A stretch of 45,213 nucleotides of DNA from a virus. Positions 1 to 6,732 of the stretch are shown piece by piece (within the stretch, counting starts at the first letter, position 1; every line of letters starts with the position of its first letter). The DNA is taken from IMG/VR virus record IMGVR_UViG_3300007352_000022, positions 1-45,213 of that record; one strand, 5' to 3'. A model generated the notes under the pieces. The model was given only the letters and a program-made list of their open reading frames with translations, had not been told where the DNA came from and ran no database searches. Made by a program: the position numbers and the translations under genes.

Positions 1-48
1 ACCGCCGATATCGCGGCAGACAGAGAAGCGGACTGACTTAAGCTTCAT
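1..48 (-). CDS. 5' end of SNF2-type helicase gene (split by the window edge)
   Basis: A start ATG reads off the left edge for exactly 16 codons without a stop (begins MKLKSVRFSVCRDIGG). An AAGGAG Shine-Dalgarno lies about nine bases upstream, inside the end of the preceding gene. If the window is circular, the next codon is at 45213, where the large helicase ORF is open in the same frame. I therefore read this as the true N-terminus of the DnaA-like/SNF2 protein. In-frame joining has a one-in-three chance of occurring by accident, so the strong ribosome site and the continuous operon direction are the main support. Otherwise it is the start of an unknown gene outside the window. Confidence 0.6.
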   Translation of the reverse strand, partial: MKLKSVRFSVCRDIGG

Positions 49-53
49 CTCAA

Positions 54-311
54 TCACTCCTTCTCGCTGGGCTTGTGGGGGCGGGGCGGCAAAGCACGCT
101 CTCGGTAGTGTACGGTCATCGCGTATCTGTCGATGCGGTAAACAACGAACTCACGCACCTCCATAGGCGGAAGCATGCCGTCTGGGTCCTGGCTGATGCT
201 CAACGGTGGCGCTAGTGGCACGAACCAGCGCTCTTGCGGACGGTCGATCGGCATCGCTTTCGAGCAGCCGCAGCGCGTGCGGAGGATGGCGGTCCAGCGA
301 TTGCTGTCCAT
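54..311 (-). CDS. Small conserved-type phage protein, function unknown
   Basis: An 85-residue protein beginning MDSNRWTAILRTRCGCSK. It has a CGC cysteine pair near residue 15, a central proline-rich stretch and a charged, proline-rich tail. The ATG overlaps the stop of the upstream gene (TGATG) and is preceded by a strong GGGAGGGGAG Shine-Dalgarno, so I start here rather than at the GTG one codon earlier. It sits late in the leftward early operon, directly before the helicase start. I recall similar 'RTRCGC' proteins in other phages, but no function can be inferred. Confidence 0.75.
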   Translation of the reverse strand: MDSNRWTAILRTRCGCSKAMPIDRPQERWFVPLAPPLSISQDPDGMLPPMEVREFVVYRIDRYAMTVHYRERALPPRPHKPSEKE

Positions 312-997
312 CACTCCCCTCCCTTAGGCGCGTCGGAGGTTGTTTCTTCGAGGTGGGCGAGCAGTACTGAGGCCCGGTCCATGGCCTCTGAGAAGCCGCG
401 TATTGTGTAGAAGCCGGCGCCCACTTGATATGTTGTGTGTTGGGTTAAATCACGCAGCGCCGCAATCAGATCATCGCGGGTTGGTGCCTGCTCCTGCTTC
501 TGGGGCGGGGCTTCGTGAAGACGCGCCAATGCTGCTGCGAGCTTAGCAGCCGTCCCGAGTGGTTGTTTTCCGGTCCCCTCGCAGGCGGCGCACACTCCCC
601 ATTCGTCGGCACACGGCGGCTCGCAATTGCAAAAGTCGAACATACTGTGCCGCTTTCCAGAGCCTTCACACGGACCGCAGTCCTCCGTCTCGCCCCCGGA
701 CTTCGGTTGTTCGACCAACGGAGCGACGGGGCTTGGACGCGACGTCTTCTCGGCCCCTCGGTCTAGCTCTCCGCTCGCGCGGCATATCGCGTTACTGCCG
801 GCTCCCTTGCTGTGTTCTTCGCGCTCCTGGGTGAGTTGCGTTTTCAGCCGCTCCACTTCCGCGAGCGCTGCGGCGTAGGCGTCGAAGAGGCGGTCTTGCT
901 TCTTGTACTCAAGGCTCCGGATCTCGTCGAAGGCAAAGCCAACGGCGTCTCGGAACTCCGCCGCGCTCATCAACTCCGGCTTCGGCTTCGTGGTCAT
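311..997 (-). CDS. Coiled-coil protein with DnaJ-type cysteine-rich zinc motifs
   Basis: A 228-residue protein. Residues about 25-65 are charged and heptad-like (coiled coil). Residues about 105-145 hold CxxCxGxG-type repeats (CGPCEGSG, then CNCEPPC, then CAACEGTG), the spacing seen in DnaJ/HSP40 zinc-binding regions and related phage proteins. The C-terminal third is helical. The start is MTTKPKP, because it overlaps the preceding stop by four bases (ATGA) and has GGAGG six bases upstream; a longer MLEDT start ignores that site. It probably binds zinc and a nucleic acid or protein partner. No J-domain is present, so a chaperone role is not supported. Confidence 0.7.
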   Translation of the reverse strand: MTTKPKPELMSAAEFRDAVGFAFDEIRSLEYKKQDRLFDAYAAALAEVERLKTQLTQEREEHSKGAGSNAICRASGELDRGAEKTSRPSPVAPLVEQPKSGGETEDCGPCEGSGKRHSMFDFCNCEPPCADEWGVCAACEGTGKQPLGTAAKLAAALARLHEAPPQKQEQAPTRDDLIAALRDLTQHTTYQVGAGFYTIRGFSEAMDRASVLLAHLEETTSDAPKGGE

Positions 998-1110
998 CGT
1001 GTCCTCCAGCACATCTCTTGTGCGCTCGCCAACACATGCACACTCGCCTGTTGCGCCACAGGCCCGAACACGCGGAACACGATGGCGACGCCGTCTCGGT
1101 AGATGGTCAT
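994..1110 (-). CDS. Very small protein (38 aa), unknown
   Basis: This short gene begins MTIYRDGVAIVFRVFG and links by ATGA overlaps to both neighbours. Its start overlaps the stop of the 40-residue gene upstream, and its stop overlaps the start of the zinc-motif protein downstream. The N-terminal half alternates like a beta hairpin. The double four-base overlap in a tightly packed operon is the main evidence that it is translated. Confidence 0.5.
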   Translation of the reverse strand: MTIYRDGVAIVFRVFGPVAQQASVHVLASAQEMCWRTR

Positions 1111-1229
1111 CGCGCCAACCTCAAGAAGGGGTCACACGCGATCTGCGCTTCCGCAATGCGCCGCCGCAGGTCCCGGATGGTCATGTCGGACATGAGGCGC
1201 TGGGTGGCATTTTCTTGATGGTGCTTCAT
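1107..1229 (-). CDS. Very small charged helical protein (40 aa), unknown
   Basis: It begins MKHHQENATQRLMSDMTIRD and continues with an arginine/alanine-rich amphipathic helix. Its stop overlaps the next start (ATGA). A GGGAG lies immediately before the ATG, which is too close for ideal spacing. It overlaps, in another frame, a 52-codon ORF that starts at 1290. The two frames together look like one helical protein interrupted by a frame change, so this may be the second half of a frameshifted gene. Confidence 0.4.
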   Translation of the reverse strand: MKHHQENATQRLMSDMTIRDLRRRIAEAQIACDPFLRLAR

Positions 1230-1290
1230 CTCCCAACACCTGCGAGTTGAACCTGAACAGCTCTCGGTAAAGGTCTCCTAGTGCGGTCAT
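1132..1290 (-). CDS. Small ORF overlapping the 40-aa gene; possible frameshift partner
   Basis: It starts with an ATGA overlap on the stop of the upstream 130-aa gene and reads MTALGDLYRELFRFNSQVLG, a good helical beginning. After about residue 25 it becomes histidine/proline-rich and gene-unlike, while the overlapping frame (1229 to 1107) becomes protein-like at that point. This pattern fits either translational coupling of two genes or a frameshift joining the two halves. Confidence 0.35.
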   Translation of the reverse strand: MTALGDLYRELFRFNSQVLGDEAPSRKCHPAPHVRHDHPGPAAAHCGSADRV

Positions 1291-1679
1291 CGCTTCCGCT
1301 CCTGCTTTTGCTGGCCGGCGTATTTCTTCACGAGCGCGGCGTGGTTCGCGCCGGCCGTCTCGGCGTCATTGGCCGGCAACGAGTCGATCTCCGAGTAGTC
1401 TGAGATACGAATGCATCCGCAGTCATATCGGCCACGACCCGCACGAAATACGTACGTCTCGAACGTCCTCCGACATCCGATCTCAACGGGGCCCGGCTGG
1501 CTCGGCGGGTGGTAGTCGCCGACCGTGCTCACGACGTACCGCTTGCGCCCGTTCACGACGAGACTCGCGCGCCAAAACCGGCAACAATCGCCGCCAATGA
1601 AGTGCTGCGGATGCGGTAGCGACAAGTGCTCAACTCGCGGCTTCCGCACGCGCGCGGGCTTCGGCTTGGGGCGGGTCAT
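1287..1679 (-). CDS. Basic protein with cysteine/histidine positions, unknown
   Basis: A 130-residue protein starting MTRPKPKPARVRKPRVEHL, with an ATGA overlap on the membrane-protein gene upstream. The first 25 residues are strongly basic and proline-rich, as in nucleic-acid-binding tails. The body holds GGDCCRFWR, a C near residue 70 and a CGC motif near residue 90, which suggests a small metal-binding fold. The last 30 residues are charged and helical. I do not recognise the family. A start 12 codons upstream is possible but would overlap the neighbour more deeply. Confidence 0.65.
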   Translation of the reverse strand: MTRPKPKPARVRKPRVEHLSLPHPQHFIGGDCCRFWRASLVVNGRKRYVVSTVGDYHPPSQPGPVEIGCRRTFETYVFRAGRGRYDCGCIRISDYSEIDSLPANDAETAGANHAALVKKYAGQQKQERKR

Positions 1680-1903
1680 CGGCGGTCCTCTGGGAGCGAG
1701 GCCCACATGGCGCATGCGAGCATGACGCCTACGGCCGAGATGCCGGTGATTAAATAAAAGCCGCCGACACCAAAGACGCTACAGAACCAGCCCACAAGCG
1801 CCAGCCATGCGACGACGAAACCGACGACAGGCCAGAAGATCACTCCCCACCCCCAGAGAGGAGGCCGGCGGTGCTCACGCGCGCGGCCATCACCGCACCT
1901 CAC
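1676..1903 (-). CDS. Small membrane protein with two transmembrane segments
   Basis: About 75 residues with two hydrophobic segments (about 20-40 and 45-68) separated by a short glycine-containing turn. The N-terminus is basic and proline-rich, and the tail LPEDRR is polar. The start given overlaps the pentapeptide gene by 14 bases. A GTG about 20 codons later follows a GGGGTGGGGA purine run and could be the real start. The protein would sit in the inner membrane. Role unknown; its operon position suggests an early accessory function. Confidence 0.55.
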   Translation of the reverse strand: MRCGDGRAREHRRPPLWGWGVIFWPVVGFVVAWLALVGWFCSVFGVGGFYLITGISAVGVMLACAMWASLPEDRR

Positions 1904-2744
1904 CCGTCGCCGCGTCGTATTCCTTCAGCGCCGCAATGATTTCCGGGTGCTCCGTCCGTCGCGCCGTCTCCACCACGCGCATCAGCGCACCGCGCTCGCG
2001 CTGCCACTCCTCGACCCACTGCACGGTGAGCCTCGTCACCGCGCTCTTCTCCGGCGTGTGCCCTGGGCGGATGAGCATAAACCATTGCTCGGCGGGTCGG
2101 CCGCTGTCTGGGCGGATCCCAAGGTCGCGGTAGTTGCACCCGCGCACCTTGGCGATTGTCCCGACGAGGCACGCGCACTCGCCCTCGTACACAGACCCGT
2201 CAACGCGGCCCTCCTTGAGCGCGGCGAGCAGGCCAGCCACCTCGCGGGGCGCGGCGTCGAGAACGACGCGCAGATCGGCACGCTGTGTCGCGAGGTTGGC
2301 GCCCTCGAGGCTGGCGCCCTCGAGGCTGGCGCGCCCGAGGTTGGCGCCCGCGAGGCTGGCGCCCGCGAGGCTGGCGCCCTCGAGGCTGGCGCGCCCGAGG
2401 TTGGCGCCCTCGAGGCTGGCGCCCTCGAGGCTGGCGCCCTCGAGGCTGGCGCGCCCGAGGTTGGCGCCCTCGAGGCTGGCGCCCTCGAGGTTGGCGCCCG
2501 CGAGGCTGGCGCCCGCGAGGTTGGCGCCCTCGAGGCTGGCGCGCCCGAGGTTGGCGCCCTCGAGGCTGGCGCCCTCGAGGTTGGCGCCCGCGAGGCTGGC
2601 GCCCGCGAGGTTGGCGCCCGCGAGGCTGGCGCCCGCGAGGTTGGCGCGCTTGCGCACAGCCTCCTCGAGCGCCTTCGCGAGCGTCTCGAACTCGCCCTCA
2701 AAGAGGACGGCGCTGGTGTAGCGGTGACGGATTTGGATCTGCAT
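1890..2744 (-). CDS. Pentapeptide-repeat protein with a C-terminal globular domain
   Basis: A 284-residue protein. Residues 35-150 are an almost perfect run of A(N/S)LxG-type pentapeptides (units such as ANLAG, ASLEG, ANLGR), which form a right-handed quadrilateral beta helix. The C-terminal 130 residues are globular, with CACLVGTIAKVRGC and an RPAEQWFMLIRPG segment. Pentapeptide proteins such as Qnr and MfpA mimic DNA and protect or inhibit gyrase. That role here is only a possibility, because this array is unusually uniform. The DNA is a homogeneous 15-bp tandem array, prone to length change. AGGAG lies six bases before the ATG. It follows the recombination genes in the leftward operon. Confidence 0.85.
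   Translation of the reverse strand: MQIQIRHRYTSAVLFEGEFETLAKALEEAVRKRANLAGASLAGANLAGASLAGANLEGASLEGANLGRASLEGANLAGASLAGANLEGASLEGANLGRASLEGASLEGASLEGANLGRASLEGASLAGASLAGANLGRASLEGASLEGANLATQRADLRVVLDAAPREVAGLLAALKEGRVDGSVYEGECACLVGTIAKVRGCNYRDLGIRPDSGRPAEQWFMLIRPGHTPEKSAVTRLTVQWVEEWQRERGALMRVVETARRTEHPEIIAALKEYDAATGEVR
2285..2655. repeat. 15-bp tandem repeat array inside the pentapeptide gene
   Basis: About 24 units of a 15-bp repeat of the form GAGGCTGGCGCCCTC, with variants, many carrying CTCGAG or CCCGAG. Each unit encodes one pentapeptide of the minus-strand gene. Such near-identity at DNA level implies recent expansion or gene conversion within the array. It explains the long artefactual open frames on the other strand. 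Confidence 0.9.
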
Positions 2745-2773
2745 TGCTATCTCCTCTTTGTGGCTGGGCCGCC

Positions 2774-3163
2774 TCAGACGCCCACGAGCAGCTCGATCAC
2801 TGCCCGCGTCGTCGCGGGGCTCGCTTTGAACTGCACCGGCTCAGAGCCTGGCGCCTTGACCGTGATTTCGACGCGCCGCGCTTCTCGCGTAGCCCTGGCC
2901 GGCGCCTCGGGCGTATCACGGGGAGGGGGATTGCGACGCCCGCGGATCCGGCCCTTCGTCAGGCCGCGGCGGTTTTTCCAGTTCTGGCCGGCGCTGTCGC
3001 TGACCCAGGGCCGCGTTTTGCGGATCTCGGGGGTCAGCTCAGCTGTGCTTGCGCCGGAGCGATTCAGTGCCCGGAGCCGGGCTTCCTCGTCGCGTGTGTA
3101 GTTCGGTGGGCGCCCGCTCGGGGCGTGCGTCTCAATAGTGGATTCTGTCCCATTGCCATTCAT
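2774..3163 (-). CDS. Possible SANT/Myb-like DNA-binding protein
   Basis: A 129-residue protein. Residues about 18-70 (YTRDEEARLRALNRSG followed by helices ending in WKNRRGL) resemble a Myb/SANT-type three-helix fold, and the region after it is strongly basic. The C-terminus is short and hydrophobic. I start at MNGNGTEST because GGAGAC lies six bases upstream; longer frames read through a low-quality arginine/alanine stretch. It lies after the RecT-like gene in the leftward operon, separated by hairpin-forming sequence. DNA binding is a fold-based inference. Confidence 0.6.
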   Translation of the reverse strand: MNGNGTESTIETHAPSGRPPNYTRDEEARLRALNRSGASTAELTPEIRKTRPWVSDSAGQNWKNRRGLTKGRIRGRRNPPPRDTPEAPARATREARRVEITVKAPGSEPVQFKASPATTRAVIELLVGV

Positions 3164-3197
3164 CACGATGTCTCCTCGAGTGCGGGCGGCGGTGCCT

Positions 3198-3249
3198 GCC
3201 GGTGTACCGGCCTCGCGTTTCGCCGCCGCCCTGGGCGCACGTTGCGCCC
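3198..3249 (-). terminator. Hairpin pair downstream of the RecT-like gene
   Basis: The 110-bp gap between the RecT-like gene and the next gene contains GCCGGT-GT-ACCGGC (3198-3211) and GGGCGCA-CGT-TGCGCCC (3233-3249), two stable stems. Neither is followed by a clear U tract on the minus strand. They may be partial terminators or RNA-processing sites that reduce expression of downstream genes. Confidence 0.35.
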
Positions 3250-3275
3250 GGTTGTGCCGGGTGACCGGCGAGTGG

Positions 3276-4163
3276 TTAGCCGTCCGAGCCTGGCTCCGGA
3301 GCGTCGTCGAATGACGACTCGTACACCTCGCCAGTTTGGGCATCGTGCGGCGGCTCGGGCTCCAAGAGCTGTTGGCGCTTGGCCTTGTACGCGGCGCGCG
3401 CCTTCTCTTGGTCGGCGCCGCTGAGCTTCTTCGCGTCGGCCGAGACGGCGGCGAGTTCGCGCTCGTTCTCCGCCTCGTCGATACGCAGGAGGATGTTGCC
3501 GAGTTCGACCGTGGCCTCGGATGCGGGCGGCGCGAGCCTACCCTTCACGCGGTCGTTAGGTGACTGCTTCGACGCGGCGGCGACGGGAGGCGTGGCGGCC
3601 TCCGGCTGAACCACCTCGGCGCGCAGCGGGATGTCTGCCTGCTCCTCGGCGCTGTTTAGGCCCTTGAGCGCGTCAGCATAGGCATCGCGCAGAGCGAAGC
3701 CGCGAGCACGCATCTGGCGCATGCGCTTCGGGTAGTTCGACCATGGGCCCTGCTTGCCGAGCAGGCCAGCCTGCTTCGCATCGGCCATCGAAAACGTGCG
3801 CGTGACCGGCGCGCGGCCGCGTCGCTTCACCATGCACGTCGCGGTCTCTCCGTCGTCCGTCTCCTGGATGTCCTCGAAGTCGGGCTGTGCCTGGCAAAGG
3901 CCAAGCAGCGCGTCGCCCCAGACACTTGGGCGGCCGTTTATGACGGCGATATTTTGAAGCGACTGCATCGGAGCCAGGCCGAGCTCGGCGCCCATCTGTA
4001 CGGCGGCAAGCACGTTGCCCGGCTTGCCCTTGTAGTCCTTCGGCACCATGTCGCTGTTCGCGAGCAGCTTCGCGAGCTCCATCGCCTCGGTGAGGCTCTT
4101 GGGGCGCAGCATGTCGCCATACGAGAGGGCCTGGGATTGGACTACGGTGAGTGCGCTGCTCAT
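3276..4163 (-). CDS. recT: RecT/Bet-type single-strand annealing protein
   Basis: A 295-residue protein. Residues 18-165 carry the RecT-family pattern: a helical start (EAMELAKLLANSDMVP), then QMGAELGLAPMQSLQNI, AVINGRPSVWGDALLGL, then GQPW-type GPWSNYPKRMRQMRARG. Family members coat single strands and anneal complementary DNA in phage recombination. The C-terminal 110 residues are acidic and low-complexity, a likely interaction tail. The gene follows the YqaJ exonuclease by five bases with an AAGGAG site, the classic exonuclease/annealase pair. Together they would replace host RecA-type repair during replication. The symbol is by family, not orthology. Confidence 0.85.
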   Translation of the reverse strand: MSSALTVVQSQALSYGDMLRPKSLTEAMELAKLLANSDMVPKDYKGKPGNVLAAVQMGAELGLAPMQSLQNIAVINGRPSVWGDALLGLCQAQPDFEDIQETDDGETATCMVKRRGRAPVTRTFSMADAKQAGLLGKQGPWSNYPKRMRQMRARGFALRDAYADALKGLNSAEEQADIPLRAEVVQPEAATPPVAAASKQSPNDRVKGRLAPPASEATVELGNILLRIDEAENERELAAVSADAKKLSGADQEKARAAYKAKRQQLLEPEPPHDAQTGEVYESSFDDAPEPGSDG

Positions 4164-4168
4164 GGTTG

Positions 4169-5095
4169 CTACTCCTTCGCCCAGGTGGCGCGAAAAACTC
4201 TCGGCCCCGGGCGTTCCTGTGTGTGCTTCGCGATTTGCTGGGGGGTTGCGCCCAACTCGCGGGCCACGGCCTCCCAGTCAACTTTGCTGCTTGGCTTGTT
4301 GTGCTTCCACGAGAGCTTGCCGAACGCCCCGTGAACGCCGTCGGCGTCACCGATGAACGCTTGGATGTGGTTGCGGGCCTCTCGCTCGGCGGACTCAGCG
4401 ACTTCGACCTGTGCCTTGGCGTCGCGCAGGCGAGCGGCCCACTCTTCGATCTCGGGCGTCGCGTGCAGCACGACGCCTGCAGTCTTGGCGAAGCGCTCCT
4501 TGAGCCACTCGCTATAAGAGGTGGACCCATCGGGATCGGGCGGGCGTCCCGTGAGCACGTGGTTGCGCCAGAACTTCTCGATGGCGTCGACGAGCGACGC
4601 GGCGATCTCGGGATCGTACTCGATCGTCTGAATGAGCAACTGCTCGTCGACGTACGCCGCGTTGTCTCCAAGGGGCAGGCCTTCGACGAACATCTGTTGT
4701 TGCATCTGGCAGACGTAGCGGTCGGGGATCCCGTCCTCGTGCCACTCGCGCGCCGTGCGCCAGCTTGGCGACTTGATTTCCACCACGCGCCGCGCGCCGG
4801 CCGAGTCGGAGGCGATGGCGTCGGGCGTAGCGATGACGAGCGGGTGGTCGCGGTGCGCCGAACTCGCGCCGGGCTTGACCGCCAGCCCGGTCTCGTCCGA
4901 GTACCACTCCAAAATGGCGCGCTCGAAGTATCGTCCGCGCTTGGTGTGGCCCGTCTGCTCGGTCTGGTGCTGCTCCACCTTTTTCCTCCAGACGTCGATG
5001 GGGCCGCGGTGGGGATCTAGCCCGACGAGTGCGGCAACTTCAGAGGCGCCGACTCCCTTCGAGCGAATCGCAAGTTGTTCGGTGGTCAAGGCCAT
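4169..5095 (-). CDS. YqaJ/lambda-Exo-type 5'-3' exonuclease
   Basis: A 308-residue protein of the YqaJ viral recombinase family. It shows GVGASEVAALVG near residue 15, E58 in GRYFE, D92 in ATPDAI, E106 and K108 in VEIKSP, and the glutamines of QMQQQMFV near 130. This is a complete PD-(D/E)xK catalytic set. Family enzymes resect one strand of double-stranded ends so that the partner annealase can act. The C-terminal third is helical. GGAGG stands upstream of the start, and the gene is coupled to the RecT-like gene downstream. All key residues look intact. Confidence 0.9.
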   Translation of the reverse strand: MALTTEQLAIRSKGVGASEVAALVGLDPHRGPIDVWRKKVEQHQTEQTGHTKRGRYFERAILEWYSDETGLAVKPGASSAHRDHPLVIATPDAIASDSAGARRVVEIKSPSWRTAREWHEDGIPDRYVCQMQQQMFVEGLPLGDNAAYVDEQLLIQTIEYDPEIAASLVDAIEKFWRNHVLTGRPPDPDGSTSYSEWLKERFAKTAGVVLHATPEIEEWAARLRDAKAQVEVAESAEREARNHIQAFIGDADGVHGAFGKLSWKHNKPSSKVDWEAVARELGATPQQIAKHTQERPGPRVFRATWAKE

Positions 5096-5098
5096 GGC

Positions 5099-5278
5099 TC
5101 ACTCCTCCAGATGTAGAAACTCAATCTCGTAGTCGCGCTGCTCGGCCCGCTCCCGCTCCTGCTCGTCGAGCAACTGCGCCAGCTCAAGCGGCGACGACAC
5201 GGGCTTGCACTCACAGGTAATGCCCGGGATCGTACGCATCCCGCAGCGCGGGCAGTGGAGGCAGGGGTCTGTGATCAC
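5099..5278 (-). CDS. Small zinc-ribbon-like protein (59 aa)
   Basis: GTG start overlapping the upstream stop by four bases (GTGA). The first 23 residues contain CLHCPRCG and CEC, a likely zinc site. The rest is a very acidic helix (LLDEQERERAEQRDYEIEF). A longer frame upstream reads the neighbouring gene out of phase and is rejected. It lies directly before the exonuclease gene, so it may modulate that enzyme, but nothing in the sequence shows this. Confidence 0.65.
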   Translation of the reverse strand: MITDPCLHCPRCGMRTIPGITCECKPVSSPLELAQLLDEQERERAEQRDYEIEFLHLEE

Positions 5279-5451
5279 GGCGCGCCCCCAGCCCGCCAGC
5301 ACATGTAGACAGGCAGCGCCACCGTCGCGATGACGAGCGCCCAGAACGTGAGGCGATCGATAAGCTCCCACCGGCGGGCGGAGATCTCGGCTCGCGAGCG
5401 AGCCTCGCTGCGCGCGATCTCGCGCTCTCGGAGATGAGCATAGTGGCTCAC
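5275..5451 (-). CDS. Small single-span membrane protein (58 aa)
   Basis: GTG start overlapping the upstream stop (GTGA), and a stop overlapping the next start (GTGA). It begins VSHYAHLREREIARSEARSR, a charged helix, followed by one transmembrane segment (LTFWALVIATVALPVYMCW) and a short tail. The double coupling and the clear membrane segment show that this frame is used rather than the two longer overlapping ones. Role unknown. Confidence 0.65.
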   Translation of the reverse strand: MSHYAHLREREIARSEARSRAEISARRWELIDRLTFWALVIATVALPVYMCWRAGGAP

Positions 5452-6233
5452 GCCGCACCTCCGGCTACGGTCACCACCGGCCTCGAGCCACGCCTGTCCA
5501 CGAGCACCGCGTTGTCGCCGAGCGCGATTTTCGGATCACCACGAAACACCACAAGCGTGACGTTGTATTTGGCTCTCACGCTCGCCGAGTCGTAGGCTCT
5601 CACGCTCACCGAGTCGTAGGCGGTCACTCTCGCCGAGCCGGAGGCGTCCACGCTCACCGAGCCGTAGGCGGTCACGCTCACCGAGCCGTAGGCGGTCACC
5701 CTCGCCGAGTCGTAGGCGGTCACGCTCGCCGAGTCGTAGGCGGTCACGCTCGCCGAGCCGTAGGCGGTCACTCTCGCCGAGCCGGAGGCGGTCACCCTCG
5801 CCGAGTCGTAGGCGGTCACTCTCGCCGAGCCGGAGGCGGCGGCCTTGCCGCTGTCGACCTTATGCGAGCCCTCGACAAAGATCCGGAGCGACGCGAGTTC
5901 GGTCGGGTCTGTCACCTGGCGGACAAGGCGCGCAGCGCGGCACAATCCCTTGCGATCGCGCTCGTCCTCTTTGACAATCTCGTCGGGCTCCACCTCGAAG
6001 ATCTGGCAGTTGACGACGTACCACCTCGTGGGGTCGTCCGTGAGGTGGATGCCACGCGAGCACATCGACAGCTCGCCGTCGACGCGTACCCACTCGCCCG
6101 GGCCGTCCGCTGTCGGCATCGGCCATACGAGGCCGCCGCCGTGACAACTCTTGCCGTCGACGACCACCTTGTACCAGCGCTTGGCCGGGGCGACGGGCGC
6201 GGCTTTCTTCCGTGGCTTGCGCTTGGCGGTCAC
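5448..6233 (-). CDS. DUF7666-like protein with octapeptide beta-solenoid repeats
   Basis: A 261-residue protein with a GTG start overlapping the previous stop. After a basic tail, residues about 15-115 resemble the DUF7666 region of phage and actinobacterial proteins (SRGIHLTDDPTRWY, IFEVEPDEIV, LCRAARLVRQ). Residues about 135-225 are roughly eleven repeats of eight residues of the form SA(R/S)VTAY(D/G), like ice-nucleation or polymer-type beta solenoids. A valine-rich cap closes the chain. The repeats suggest an ordered flat beta helix that could bind a repetitive ligand. The function of the family is not known to me. Confidence 0.75.
   Translation of the reverse strand: MTAKRKPRKKAAPVAPAKRWYKVVVDGKSCHGGGLVWPMPTADGPGEWVRVDGELSMCSRGIHLTDDPTRWYVVNCQIFEVEPDEIVKEDERDRKGLCRAARLVRQVTDPTELASLRIFVEGSHKVDSGKAAASGSARVTAYDSARVTASGSARVTAYGSASVTAYDSASVTAYDSARVTAYGSVSVTAYGSVSVDASGSARVTAYDSVSVRAYDSASVRAKYNVTLVVFRGDPKIALGDNAVLVDRRGSRPVVTVAGGAA
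5578..5840. repeat. 24-bp tandem repeats coding the octapeptide solenoid
   Basis: About eleven units of a 24-bp repeat (for example GCCGAGTCGTAGGCGGTCAC, then CCTC or GCTC) with one- to three-base variants that switch tyrosine/serine and aspartate/glycine positions. The units lie in the coding frame of the minus-strand gene and have no spacers. Confidence 0.85.
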
Positions 6234-6391
6234 CGTGCACCACCCTTCGCCCCAGCGCGGCTCATCGCGAGCGGCTTCGACTTGCCGAACAACGCTCGCT
6301 CGGCGCTCGAACGAATCGCGTCGCACGAGCACGCTCCGCCACTGCGGCTGGCGCACGTGCGGTAGTGGAACTTGCGCTTTGGGGCCTTCAC
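6230..6391 (-). CDS. Small basic cysteine-containing protein (53 aa)
   Basis: GTG start (VKAPKRKFHYRTCASRSGG) overlapping the previous stop by four bases; its own stop overlaps the GTG of the DUF7666-like gene. It contains a C, then CSC, as a possible small metal site, and is rich in lysine and arginine. Both couplings match the style of this operon, so I accept it despite its size. Function unknown. Confidence 0.55.
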   Translation of the reverse strand: MKAPKRKFHYRTCASRSGGACSCDAIRSSAERALFGKSKPLAMSRAGAKGGAR

Positions 6392-6732
6392 GCTGCACCG
6401 CCCTTCGCCTTAGCGATGGCGGCGCGGGCCGCAACCAACGCCGCGCGCCAGTCCGTCTCTGTGGGCCGATTAGGGCGCTCCGCCGTGCCCGGCTTGCCGT
6501 TCGCCCCCGGCCGCTCGCTGGCTTCGACGAACAGGGCACATGCCCGGAGAAGGTCCGGCGCGGCGGCGATGAGGCGGGCGTTTGCCTCTGCCTGTCCCGG
6601 GACACCGCCATCGCGCACGTGGGCAAGCTCAAACCCGGTCTCCTGCTCTGCCCACACGTACTGGTCATCCAGCCCGCCGGATCCAGCGCGCCCGTGAAGC
6701 CAACGCCCCGGCGTGTACCTGGCCCCGCTCAT
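6388..6732 (-). CDS. Conserved-type phage protein with AAAPDLL motif
   Basis: A 114-residue protein starting MSGARYTPGRWLHGR with an ATGA overlap on the receiver gene. It contains ANARLIAAAPDLLRACALF near the middle, a signature of a very common phage early protein, and a conserved DWRAAL-type helix at the end. These proteins are widespread in phage early operons, but I know of no established function. A much longer upstream frame exists but reads the receiver gene out of phase. Confidence 0.75.
   Translation of the reverse strand: MSGARYTPGRWLHGRAGSGGLDDQYVWAEQETGFELAHVRDGGVPGQAEANARLIAAAPDLLRACALFVEASERPGANGKPGTAERPNRPTETDWRAALVAARAAIAKAKGGAA

Noticed and set aside
2285-2655. CRISPR-like regular repeat
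   Set aside because: The 15-bp units are contiguous without spacers and keep the coding frame, so they are protein-coding repeats.
1947-3101. Long plus-strand ORFs over the pentapeptide gene
   Set aside because: They arise from the repeat array and read alanine/glycine or arginine/tryptophan monotony; the minus strand gives the pentapeptide fold and has the ribosome site.
5578-5840. CRISPR-like or satellite repeat
   Set aside because: 24-bp in-frame units coding an octapeptide, no spacers and no cas genes.
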